Part shown: positions 1 through 9,897 of the stretch, piece after piece
Position numbering within the stretch: position 1 is the stretch's first letter
Layout of the letters: each line of letters begins with the position of its first letter
Origin: Notolepis coatsorum
Lineage: Eukaryota; Chordata; Actinopteri; Aulopiformes; Paralepididae
Length of the DNA: 64,000 bases
Assembly: GCA_963971535.1 (NCBI GenBank)
Contig: OZ020588.1
Coordinates: 120,729,505 to 120,793,504, forward strand
Reading direction: 5' to 3'
Notes under the pieces: model-generated
Seen by the model: only the letters and a program-made list of their open reading frames with translations
Told to the model about the DNA's origin: nothing
Database searches by the model: none
Made by a program: the position numbers and the translations under genes

Positions 1-522
1 TTGGACTCCTGCCTCGTAGACCGCTTTGCGCAATTGCGCCTTGGTGAGTTTTTGGAACGTTCTTTTTGGATACTGTTTTTCTCGTAAATTCCGGGACTCG
101 GGACCTTTCTGTTTTTTGTGTGTTTTGTTAAACACTGAAGAGGAGCCGCTTGTTGTTATCACGGACTCAGCTAGTTAAACACTGAAGAGGAACCGCTTGT
201 TGTTATCACGGACTCAGCTAAGACAATACTGGACTGCTTGTAATCCCGTTTGCTCGTCTAGTGACATTCTCTCTCTCTCTGTTTCCCGAGTGGATCGACA
301 AGTAGCTGCAGAGCAGCAGAGGCAGAGGCGCAACGCCACGGTGCCTCTCAGCCCAGAAGACGTGCTGCAGAGCCGCGGACAACTCTGCCAAGAACATTCT
401 CCCTTTGTGTTTTGTTGTTTATTTGCTCATTCCTATTTCAGAAATAAATACGCCCTAGTTTTTGGTTAACTCTGAACTACCTGTCTGTGCCGTGCTGTTG
501 GGGTCGGTTTCAAACCATAACA
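1..522 (+). mobile_element. LTR (3' part), Ty3/Gypsy-like fossil
   Basis: This stretch matches the 3' two-thirds of the complete solo LTR at 19811-20515: the same block around 'cgtagaccgctttgcgcaat', the same CT-rich tract, an AATAAA signal near 443 and the same terminal block ending in ACCATAACA. It ends in CA at 522. The 5' part lies outside the window. It has no internal domain attached: the sequence that follows belongs to a TTAA-type miniature element. Assignment to Ty3/Gypsy rests on general LTR appearance only, because no coding part is present. Confidence 0.7.
127..220 (+). repeat. 47-bp tandem duplication inside the LTR
   Basis: Two adjacent copies (127-173 and 174-220) of a 47-bp unit starting GTTAAACACTGAAGAGG and ending GGACTCAGCTA. 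The related LTR at 19811-20515 has this block once, so the duplication is specific to this copy. Confidence 0.85.
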
Positions 523-849
523 GAAGTATGACGCTTGAAACCCTTTTGGGACTGTCGTTCTGAAAAATTCCAATGCTGAGCGACAGCTAGCGATGTTTTC
601 TACAATTCCCATGGTTCAAAATGTCCAAAATGGTCGCCTCTCGCGAAATAAACATGACCAAATCGAAAAGTTAAATCTATCTAATAACACTTTAACCTAT
701 TGCTAAACTAACGTATTGATGATAATATATATTATATGCTGTTGTGACATGGATGTTTATACTTGAATACGTTTTAAAATAAAAACAATACTTTTGTCAA
801 ACAGTCTGGAGAGATTGGACCGACGGACCGCATGGGTGGAAGAGGTTAA
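523..849. mobile_element. TTAA-type (piggyBac-like) miniature element, right part
   Basis: The stretch ends GGAAGAGGTTAA at 849. It shares the internal block 'aacactttaacctattg' plus a following AT-rich segment with copies at 14513-15187 (inverted) and 55880-56415. The copy at 14513 begins TTAACCTCTTCCGG, the reverse complement of this end, which defines the terminus. Its left side abuts the LTR at 522, so the LTR probably interrupted it. No open frame. The piggyBac assignment rests on the TTAA boundary and is an inference. Confidence 0.5.
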
Positions 850-1259
850 AACATGCAATTTAATACATGCAAAATATTTAGATTCATAGCAGCTTTTCTG
901 CTGAATTAATTATCAGGGTGATAAGGGTTTCATAGCATCACATACAGTACATCATATATTTCTCCTATTCACATAGGCAGACAATAGAGTCTTTGATTAA
1001 GGATAGAGACAGAATGACATGTTGCAACATGGAGATACCTAGGTTACAGGTAGCTTAGATCTCTAAATAATGACCAGCTAACAAAGTATTTATACATGAT
1101 AGTAGATCAAATAAGTGGAGCATTGTACATACTATGAGTTATAGATGGTGTACAGCTAAATATGGATAATGATGTAGAGATAGATATGATTGGGAATGAT
1201 GTAGAGATATGAGTGAAGGTTATGCGTATGTGATTATGCATCTGTGTGTGTGCATGTAG
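850..1259. other. No gene seen; AT-rich, short GATGTAGAGATA repeats
   Basis: AT-rich sequence with loosely repeated motifs such as 'gatgtagagatatgagtgaagg' variants near 1160-1225. A related stretch resumes at 2915-2940 after the hAT insertion, so this is the pre-insertion host sequence. No coding signal seen. Confidence 0.5.
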
Positions 1260-1685
1260 CAGTGGCGGCTCGCCACCGGGGGCGCTAGGGCGCCGACCCA
1301 CCTGTTAAATCAGAGTAGAAGGAAAAAAACTTTTTAGTTTTTTGTTTTATAGCCCTATAAATAATATAAACATGTTTAAAATGAATAATATTTACTCATT
1401 TTAAGTATGTTTGTGTTTCCAATGCACAATATAATATATAAAATAAAAAATACTCGTTTTCCTGAACAGGAAGTCACTCACTCCTGCTCATTTCTCCTGC
1501 CGCATTTCTCCTCTAGCCGTATTTCTCGGCCCGGGCTAGACGCAATAGCGCTCTGAGTGCGCGTCACTGTTTGATCGCTGTATCCGTCGCAGCCAATCAG
1601 TGCGTAACGCGTTGTGCGTTGAAATATGACTATTATGTTGGAAACCGGGCACGATTTGAAGCGGTCTAGGCAGCAGCGTCAAGAA

Positions 1686-1797
1686 TTTCCGTAGCCGCAT
1701 TTCGCGGAGACGCTCTCTGATTGGTCGACGCCAGTATTTTTTTCCGTAGCAGCATTTCGCGGAGACGCTCTCTGATTGGCCGACGCCACTTTTCTAT
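1686..1797. repeat. Two-copy 56-bp tandem repeat inside the hAT element
   Basis: The unit starts TTCCGTAGCCGCATTTCGCG at 1686 and again, with one change, at 1742. Each copy contains CTCTCTGATTGG, a CCAAT-box-like motif in reverse, but nothing else suggests function. Confidence 0.8.
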
Positions 1798-2351
1798 GTT
1801 CCAATTTTAGGTTTTCTAGCTTGGTAGAGATAGTTGTGTTGTTGTGAGATGCAGCTATTTGTCTTAGAGCGTGACTGCAAGTTATTTCGACGGTTAAGCT
1901 TAGGCACTCTTTCAAAGTTGGTTAAGGTTAGAGTTTGTCTTAGAGCATGGCGATAGAACGCCAGGTAGTTTGCAGTCTGTTCGACGCGGAAATGGACAAA
2001 GAAATCAAGTACTGTCTTGTTGTGTGGTGCTAACAGCTGAGCTAACACTTGGCTAACAAGCTATATGGCGGATGCAGTCTGGACAGTGGTCTGGATATAC
2101 ATCATCAACAGCGGATTATACACTTTATCAAGCCCACCATGTTTCAATTAAACAAAGTGAGTTTATGCTGTTGCTGTTGTGTTGTTGTTAGCTCACACAG
2201 TACTTGTTGGCTAACAAGAAGCTATATATGGATGCAGTGTGGAGGGACAATCGGACAATGGACATCAACAACACAGTCTGGACAATGGACGGAGTGGATA
2301 TACTTTATCAAGCCCTTCTGCCTGCTGTCAATTTAACAACAAGGTAGATTT

Positions 2352-2409
<58 letters not shown>

Positions 2410-2473
2410 ACGTGATTCTCTCTCTCTCTCTCTCTAACGTGATTCTCTCTCTCTCTCAGCCACTCAGCTAACG

Positions 2474-2551
<78 letters not shown>

Positions 2552-2609
2552 ACGTGATTCTCTCTCTCTCTAACGTGATTCTCTCTCTCTCTCAGCCACT
2601 CAGCTAACG

Positions 2610-2672
<63 letters not shown>
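2352..2672. repeat. (CT)n array with a higher-order repeat
   Basis: About 320 bp of CT dinucleotides. A spacer block containing AACGTGATTC twice, then CAGCCACTCAGCTAACGCTT, occurs at about 2409-2480 and again at 2551-2612, separated by pure CT. This is a two-level repeat inside the hAT element. Confidence 0.9.
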
Positions 2673-2674
<2 letters not shown>

Positions 2675-2900
2675 GTGTGTTTGGAGACGGAGCGAGTTTG
2701 TTTCTAACTTTTATATTTATATATTGTGTTTCAAGTTGTGAATTAGACTGTACTTTATTTGACTGGTTGTGTGTAGCTTGGTCAGCTGAAGGCTGCCAGT
2801 GACATGCCAATGCGTGGTACATATGTTTGCAAAATGTTTGGTATAGCGCCCTCTAGCGCCCTCCCATGGAAAGAATGTAGCAGCCGCCACTGGCATGTAT

Positions 2901-3505
2901 GAGATAGAAAGAGGGGGAGAGAGATATGAGTGAAGGCTATGTTCTGTCTGTGTGTGTGTATGAGTGGGGGTGTTGTATGAATGACAGAGACATAGTATTT
3001 ATGTCTGTGTGTGCATGCATGTTTGTGTGTGCTAGAAAGAGAGAGGTGTGTTGGTAAATTTCCCTGTCACTACCTCATACAGTATAACCTCCATTGTCTT
3101 TGCTCTTGCAGTGTTTACACCACACACAAGTAATATATGTTGTTTATATTCAGTTTTCTTTTATTGTTCTATAGTCTACAAGATTAATACATTCCCTACC
3201 TCAACCTTTTTCCAAGTCCATTTTCGCAATTTCCATTTGCTCTTGCAATGTTTACATCACACACCATCTGATTGTGGTGGCCTACTACACTTTTCTGGCC
3301 CGTGGCCATGCTGGGCCTAATGGTACTGTAGCCTGTGTTCCCCTGAATGGAATCTCTTCAGTAAACCTTTCCACTCTGTCTTGGATTGCTTGGTCTGATC
3401 CTTCTCAAGAGCAAAATTGGAGCTTTCCGGGGGGTGTAACATGCCTCATCGGTGCTCACAGAGGTTTCACTTAAAGCTGTGGATGCTCCGAAGGTTAGGG
3501 CAACC
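2901..3505. other. No clear gene; possible leader/LTR remnant of the BEL/Pao fossil after about 3260
   Basis: 2901-3050 is TG-rich simple sequence. From about 3262 the sequence is more complex and includes a block around 3418 (TTGGAGCTTTCCGGGGGG) that could be an old primer-binding-site region. It lies just upstream of the gag-like BEL/Pao pieces. No second LTR copy is available to prove it. Confidence 0.3.
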
Positions 3506-4952
3506 TTAACTCATTGACTGCCAGCTATTAGACGGGGCCCGTCATAGCAATGCCACGCTTTAAAAGATAGGAGTGCGCCACCTTGTTTGTAGAGCTATAA
3601 CTATTCTATATTATAGCTATGGATACAATACTATGGCCCATTTGACATCACCTATCTATCGTTCAATATGTGAAAAGAATAAATTTCTTCATCCATATAT
3701 TCCCGTGTTATACCGTGGTGAATATAAGTATGGTTATAGCGTGGTCTGGGGTAATTCCCGAAAAAGGCTGAGTAATAGCCATATACGTCAATTATACTAT
3801 AAACGTTGCCGTTTTTTGCCTGTACACACTATTATTCCCAAATCAAATCTATATCATATGTATTATGTTTCATCATGAATGCATGAAGGGGGGGGGGGGG
3901 TTGTTTTTTTATGCTTTGATCGTCACCAACAGCATTCGTTGTGGAGTAACGTTACACACACACGTTCGGATCGATATGAAGACATGGTTGGATCAACGCA
4001 AGATTGATATCATATAGCCCTTACCTTGACTAGGATGTACCCCAAAAAGAATATTCCAATTTTTTATTTATTTTTTATATACTTTTTCTCCCCATTTTCA
4101 ATTTTTCTCCCATCCCAATTTCGTATTGTCCAATTCTACCCTCCCCTGTCTCGAACGTTGTTAGACCATGCCTCCCACTGGTCGGCTGCAATGTGGACCA
4201 AGCCTTGCATCACGTGTCCCCTCCGGTACACAAGGAGGCAGCTGTCACATCTTTTCACCTGTACAGTGTGATCTCTCAGCGGCGAGGAGTAACACATGGG
4301 AGGCTCACGCTGCCCCCGTTGCTTCATGATTCTGCTGTACAGGCGCACCAACTCACCTGTAGGAGTCGCTGTCCACAACGTCCGATCCCCACCCACCGGC
4401 TTTCCCACCCCCTAATACTGCCAATTGTATTAATATGAACGACCAGCCAAGCCGGAAGCAACGCTGAGTGCTGGGCTCGAACCCAGCATCTCCTGCGTTA
4501 GTGGCAAGCGCCTTGCCCACTGTGCCACTTAGACGCCCGAATATTCCAATTATCTGATCACGATTCCAAGTATTGATGTCCATCGTGTCGCCAACATAAT
4601 CCACCACACATCATGCATCAGGAGCATTTGATCCTTCTCACTCCGACCATTATAACCGCCCAGATTGCCAGAAAAAAAAGCCGACCGGAGACATTTGATC
4701 GACGCACAGGCCAAGATACAATGTTTCAAAGGGTGCTCGATACCGCCACCTGGGAGGATCTGGCCGGTACTGCACCCTCAGCATCGCAGTATGCCTTCTA
4801 ACGGCAACATACGGGTCCCTGACATTGAATAGGATATTAAAATAAATAAAAAGGGGAAAAAAATCAAATAACGTATATATATATACGTGGTTGGCGTTCA
4901 ACGGTTGTCCACCAAACACGTATATAAACGTGGTTGGCGTCCATTGAGTTAA
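3506..4952. mobile_element. piggyBac-like miniature element 1 (carries a SINE)
   Basis: Bounded by TTAA at 3506-3509 and 4949-4952. The inverted ends are imperfect: TTAACTCATTGACTGCC against the reversed right end TTAACTCAATGGACGCC. It contains a poly-G run next to 'catgaatgcatgaa' near 3885, which recurs in inverse orientation as poly-C in the elements at 5140 and 59728. It also carries palindromic 'acgtatatatatatacgt' near its right end. No transposase. It interrupts the upstream part of the BEL/Pao fossil. Confidence 0.7.
4062..4538 (-). mobile_element. tRNA-derived SINE, family A, copy 1
   Basis: Full-length minus-strand SINE of about 477 bp with a perfect 13-bp target duplication GAATATTCCAATT (4049-4061 and 4539-4551). 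Read on the minus strand it begins with a tRNA-like head: an A-box-like GTGGCACAGTGGGCAAGGC and a B-box GGTTCGAGCCC. A long tRNA-unrelated body follows, ending in the conserved 'aattgggatgggaga' segment and an A-rich tail. It is inserted in piggyBac-like element 1. Related copies lie at 15205, 39493 and 56674. Confidence 0.85.
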
Positions 4953-5139
4953 TGAAGATGAGGAGGACATGAAAAATCTAATTAATCCAAATGACAGCAT
5001 TTCTAATGTGGAAAGTAAAAAATCTGCTCACAAAGGTCACACAAGGTCTGGAACCAGCAGGTCCAGCAGATCTTCTACCTCATCAACTCACATACAGGCA
5101 GAGGCAGAGAGAGCTGCACTTGTGATTCGAGCTGCAGTA

Positions 5140-7067
5140 TTAACACAATGGCGCCCGACCACGGAGATGTCCGTGTTTAGAATCCAACGGTTGAGGACCA
5201 ACAAGGTCGTTTTGGCTTTTATTCCATTTTAATAACCTACTCGATGTCACCAAGCAGCACTGCAGAAGTACCCTACTCTTTGAATTCGAAAAAGTGCATT
5301 ACCGGCCAGATCCTAAAATTATGTTATTTGGAAACTGTAGATTAAATACTCAAGTACAAGTTAAAATAAACAATGTGATTATTGAAAGAGTTTATGAAAA
5401 TAAATTCCTAGGTGTAATAATAGACCATAAAATCTGTTGGAAACCTCACATAAAACATGTCCAATCTAAACTGTCAAGAAGCATTTCAGTCATGAGTAGA
5501 GTAAAGCACATTCTGGATAGAAAATCACTCTACATTCTCTACTGTTCACTAGTTTTACCATATTTAAATTACTGTGCTGAAGTCTGGGGAAACAATTATA
5601 ATTCTACACTACAACCACTTTTTATACTCCAAAAAAGGGCCATAAGGATAGTTCACATTGCAGGTTATCGTGATCACACAAACATATTATTTTTAAAGTA
5701 AAAAACATTAAAGTTAAATGATCTTGTGGAATTTAAAACGGCACAATTAATGTATAAAGCAAAAGGTCATGTACTTCCAGGAAACATTCAAGAACTGTTC
5801 TTTGATAGGGAGGGGGGTTATAATCTGAGGGGAGAACTCAATTTAAAAGTTCTAAATGTACGCACTACCATGAGAAGACACTGCATCTCAATATGTGGAG
5901 TGAAACTGTGGAACAGTCTAAATGTGGTGCTAAAGCAATGTCCAAACATGAGACAATTCAAACTGATGTATGAGGAAATTATGTTCATGAGGTACAGGGA
6001 TGAGGAAGGGACTTGATATTCACGGGTGTTTACATTTTTATTTTATTACATTTTTATTTTATTTCTTTCATGTTTTACATATATAGTTTTAGTTTTTTGT
6101 TTTGCATATATATTTTTTTTTTCTTTTTTATGTTTTAAAATAGTACACTCATTTGAGTAGTGGAAAAGGGGTAGGATTAAATAAGTGTATACTTCTTCCT
6201 ACTCCTTTTCGAACATGTAGATTGAGTTGTGTTTTGCTTTTGTTTAGTTATTTGTTTGTTTGTATTCATTTGCATGCTCGAAATAAAGATAAAAAAAAAA
6301 AAAAAATCCTATCTCGATAATGCAGTGTTCCCTGTGGCAGAAGTTGTCTTGTTTTTTCTCAATCTCCAATGTCGTTTTCTGCTAACATGAAGAGATGCCT
6401 ATAGCCTGTTACACAGAATACGTTTTGGGATGCGGATTTCAGTGTGCCGTAAAGGAATATATCATCAGCCAATAGACATATCGATCTACCAGATGGCGAT
6501 CGATAACTGGGAAATCCTTTGGGGATCCAACCGGCCCACGGTAAGATCTTTTTCACGTAAATTACATGCTGATCAGACCTTGTTATGATAGCTATCCACC
6601 CGATCAGCGAATGTGGCTACTGAGGCTAACGCGGTTATTGGTAATCAATAATCAGAAACAAGGTCCCCCCCCCCCCCTTTCATGCATTCATGGTGGACCA
6701 TCATATCGATCATATGCAGTTTGATTTTTAACTTTAGCTTCTGTATAGCCGAAATGCCATTGGATATAACGTTACTAGCTTAGCGGCATGTATCTCGCCT
6801 TCCAGGAAATATACTAACCGAAATCCCTTATAACGCTTATATTCAAGATGCTATAAAATAAGAACGTATTGATGAAATAATTATTTCTTTAAGCCATTTT
6901 GAAGGGACGGTTTATGGTCTCAATTGACAATGAGAATGGACAGATAGCAATACTATAAAGTATAGATTTAGCTCTACAAACAGCCCCACGGACTATGCAA
7001 GTCTGTTTAGAAATGCTGACCGTCTAGAGTGATTTTAGACGGATCCAAATGGCCCCGAAAGTGTTAA
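5140..7067. mobile_element. piggyBac-like miniature element 2 (carries a LINE fragment)
   Basis: TTAA at 5140-5143 and 7064-7067. The ends TTAACACAATGGCGCCC and, reversed, TTAACACTTTCGGGGCC match those of the intact relative at 59728-60682. Internal blocks shared with that relative include 'gcattaccggccagatcc', 'tcgataatgcagtgttccct', a poly-C tract and 'cgatctaccagatggcgatc'. A 5'-truncated LINE (about 5310-6307) splits it. It sits in the gag region of the BEL/Pao fossil. Confidence 0.8.
5310..6307 (+). mobile_element. 5'-truncated Jockey-superfamily LINE fragment
   Basis: Encodes the C-terminal end of a LINE reverse transcriptase protein (LYILYCSLVLPYLNYC, the SLVLPYLNYC block typical of Jockey/CR1/L2-group LINEs). 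A stop near 5700 separates two frames (5294-5701 and 5726-6016). It is followed by an AT-rich 3' UTR and an A-rich tail at about 6290-6307. It is very similar to the longer copy at 57470-58790, including the 3' UTR, so both derive from one family. Catalytic RT motifs are absent through truncation. The insertion split piggyBac-like element 2, with ATCCT on both sides as a possible short target duplication. Confidence 0.8.
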
Positions 7068-7249
7068 AGGATAAACACGCTCTGGAGGAGCAGGAACAAA
7101 TGCTGAAAAAGAAAAGGGAAATGATGGAGCTTGATGCACAACTGGCAGCTACCAATGCAAAAATAGCAGTATTACAATCCCCCAATCACCAAGCTCTTTC
7201 ACTCACACAGTCAGATGGAATGGACTCATACTACAGGAAATGAACAAGG

Positions 7250-8141
7250 TTAACTCTTTCCGTGCCACTCACGAGATTTTTTTTTTTTTTTAGCGATCAT
7301 ATGTGAAATCATATTGCATCACCCGAGCCTACCCGAGTATAGCCGAGCGGCGCCGGCGATCATTGTGGAAAAAAGCGCCCCCTGTCGTCTCCCAGATGAC
7401 ATAAGTGATTTTGGAATGGACTCAATGAAAATGAATGGGGAAAAAAATCCGGTACTCCACATTTTCCAGTCCACTGATCCAGCCGGGGTTACCACAGTTC
7501 ATTCTGGAACCTCAGATCCCCGCTGATCATGGAGTTCTACTGTATCACGTTGGATCCATACACGTATCGATTTTTTCGAATGGTGATCAGGAATTGGAAT
7601 ATACCAGTTGGATACCATCTGATGTCAGGTAAGGACTCTATGTTATCAGTGTTAGGACAATCAGAGTAAGTTTGATGAAGTTATAAGCTGTTTTGTGAAA
7701 TGTCTTCTTTCGGTTTCACTGTAAAAGTCCATGAGGAAATCAATGGGGCGATTATCCGTGCGCGGCTCGAATGTGCTTGCGTGCACGTATAATATTGATC
7801 ATCTAGCGTTTATTTGAAAACGATTCATAAAAAGGCAGACGAATATCAACGTTGTGGAATATTCCAGTAAAAGGCGATTTTCATAGAATGCTCCAGAATG
7901 GGCTGTTTTTTATCTGAAAACGGGTGCTTTTCTAAATGCTCTGAAACGGAAATGCCGCGAAAAAAAAACAATCTGCCTTGACAGCACTGACTGGAAAATA
8001 GTCTTTGATAATGTGATGGGCAGATTAGACACATAGCCATAATTTAAAACATAGATTAGGCGATATTAACGTTAACATTGGCGCCGATGGTGGCATTCAG
8101 CCGGTAAAAAGGAAAACCCGGCGTGGCGCTCAAAGTGTTAA
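7250..8141. mobile_element. piggyBac-like miniature element 3
   Basis: TTAA at 7250-7253 and 8138-8141. The ends TTAACTCTTTCCGTGCCAC and, reversed, TTAACACTTTGAGCGCCAC share CTTT and GCCAC at the same spacing, an imperfect inverted repeat. 892 bp with the TTAAs, no transposase. It lies between two gag pieces of the BEL/Pao fossil. The interior differs from elements 1 and 2, so it is a separate family with similar ends. Confidence 0.65.
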
Positions 8142-9275
8142 AGGGACCCTCAGTCACTCTCAATCCTCATGCAAAATAATATATATCACTACCACAGCAA
8201 CCGTCTATGCAACCACCAGAACCGCATCAACCATCTGCACAGCAATCATATGTGCAACAACCATCACTATGGCAACCGCACGCTATGCAACAGCAACAAA
8301 CATCCATTCAACAACCACCATTTTGGCAAAGACAATTATCTATGCTGTTACAGCCAACTCCCATTCAAACACAACCACCATCTTTACAAAGACAACATGT
8401 GTCTTGGGATGCAGCACAGGACAATACAACTCACATGGACCCTCCTGTGCAGCTAACGACCCCAACTGTAATTTCACCTCAAAGCAATGAAACATCAGTT
8501 GTATGCAACATATTAAAAAGACAAAATGAGATAACAGCAATGCTAGTGGAGCAGCAAACCACTCACTTACTGCCACCAAGAGAGATTCCATGTTTTGATG
8601 GGGATCCTCTGCAGTACAGAACCTTTGTCAGAGCCTTTGTTCATTGTGTGGAGAAGAACACAAGAAACAGAGGTGATTGTTTGTACTTCTTGGAGAAGTA
8701 CACCAGGGGTCAGCCCAAAGAGCTTGTGCGTAGCTGTCAACACATGGCTCCAGACAGAGGCTATGATATGGCAAAGTACCTACTTGAACAACACTTTGGA
8801 TATGAATATAAAATCACAGCAGCTTATATGAAGAAGATGCTCAACTGGCCGCTAGTGAAGGCTGAAGACGTAAAATCTCTTCAAGCCTATGCTCTTTTCC
8901 TTCGGGAGTGCTGTAATGCTATGGAGAATGTCCAGTACACGAGGGAACTCGATATGCCAGCGAACATAAAAGTATTGATTTCAAAGCTTCCATACAAGGT
9001 CAGAATTGGAGTCTCTGCATGTTCGATAATGGAAAGACACCATCGCAGACCACAATTCATGGATATTATCACATTCATCAAGCGCCAGCTAAAGTTTTTC
9101 TCAAACCCAGTCTTCTGAGACATTCAAAATATACCACCAAGTAGGCTACAGGAAGTAAACCTATGAACATGAACAGAATGAAGTCACAAATCAAACCTAA
9201 ATTCAAATGAGACAGTTTTGCAACCACAGTTACTACCATTGAAACCCCTGCAGTGGAAGACCAAACAAGGCAGGC
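8142..9275 (+). pseudogene. BEL/Pao gag domain (fossil part)
   Basis: The open stretch 8207-9118 begins with a long Gln/Pro-rich tract and leads into a DUF1759-like gag domain with the hallmark 'FDGDPLQYRTFVRAFVHCVE', followed by 'FLEKYTRGQPKELVRSC' and 'LLEQHFGYEYKI'. These are typical of gag in vertebrate BEL/Pao elements. It is bounded on the left by a TTAA-type insertion and on the right by a truncated L2. Part of the interrupted fossil, no independent function inferred. Confidence 0.8.
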
Positions 9276-9279
9276 CCCC

Positions 9280-9517
9280 ACTCTGCAGGTGTTTAAATCA
9301 CGCCTCAAAACACACTTATTTGCTCTGGCTTTTGTTTTTTAAACCGTTTTTGAGAGACTGGCCTTTTTTATGTGACACATTGTACTGTCTTATTGTGTGC
9401 TTTTATTAAATTTTTTATGTTTTATGTTTTATCCTATGTTTGTGGACTTGTACAGCACTTTGGTCAACTTTGTTGTTTTAAATGTGCTATATAAATAAAG
9501 TGGATTGGATTGGATTG
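9280..9517 (+). mobile_element. L2 LINE 3' end, strongly truncated
   Basis: The last residues of an L2 ORF (FKSRLKTHLFALAFVF, then stop) are followed by the typical fish L2 3' end 'tgtgctatataaataaagt' and a short ATTGG-repeat tail. It lies inside the BEL/Pao fossil, between the gag domain and the zinc-knuckle pieces. Confidence 0.75.
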
Positions 9518-9897
9518 AAGATCTAAACACGTTCCAAAGCAAATAAATGCATCTGCTCACAACACCAACACTTGTGTATGCTGCTCTAAAAATCACACTC
9601 TGGATCAATGTCCTCAGATGGAGGAGAAGACACACAGGGACAAGATTACTTTTATAAGGCAAAAATGAATCTGTTTTGGCTGCCTTTGCATTGGGCATCT
9701 TAGCAGGAATTGCGAGAAGCGATTGACTTGCAAGGTGTGCAGCCAAAACCATCCCATTGTTCTTCATATTAATCAGAAGGAGAGGGCAAGCAACACAAAC
9801 CAGCCAAAGAAACCTTCGGTGAGTAACGCACAGATATCTTTGCAAACATGTGGACAAACAGGGGCTGGAAGCAGCAATGGGACTCTCTTGCCTGTAC
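9518..9897 (+). pseudogene. BEL/Pao zinc-knuckle region (fossil part)
   Basis: Cys/His-rich translations (CVCCSKNHTLDQCP and LTCKVCSQNHPIVLH) match the nucleic-acid-binding knuckles that follow DUF1759 in BEL/Pao gag. The region lies between a truncated L2 and the long LINE and is broken. Confidence 0.7.

Larger units (their letters stand above)
1260..2892. mobile_element. Non-autonomous hAT element
   Basis: Inverted ends CAGTGGCGGCT (1260-1270 and reverse complement at 2882-2892) are followed inside by matching 'ggcgctaggg'-type blocks. The element is flanked by 8-bp direct repeats GCATGTAG (1252-1259) and GCATGTAT (2893-2900), 7 of 8 matching, as expected for hAT transposition. It has no transposase frame. 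Inside are a 56-bp-period duplication (1686-1797; 'ccgcatttcgcggagacgct') and a very long CT array. Length 1633 bp. Confidence 0.85.
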
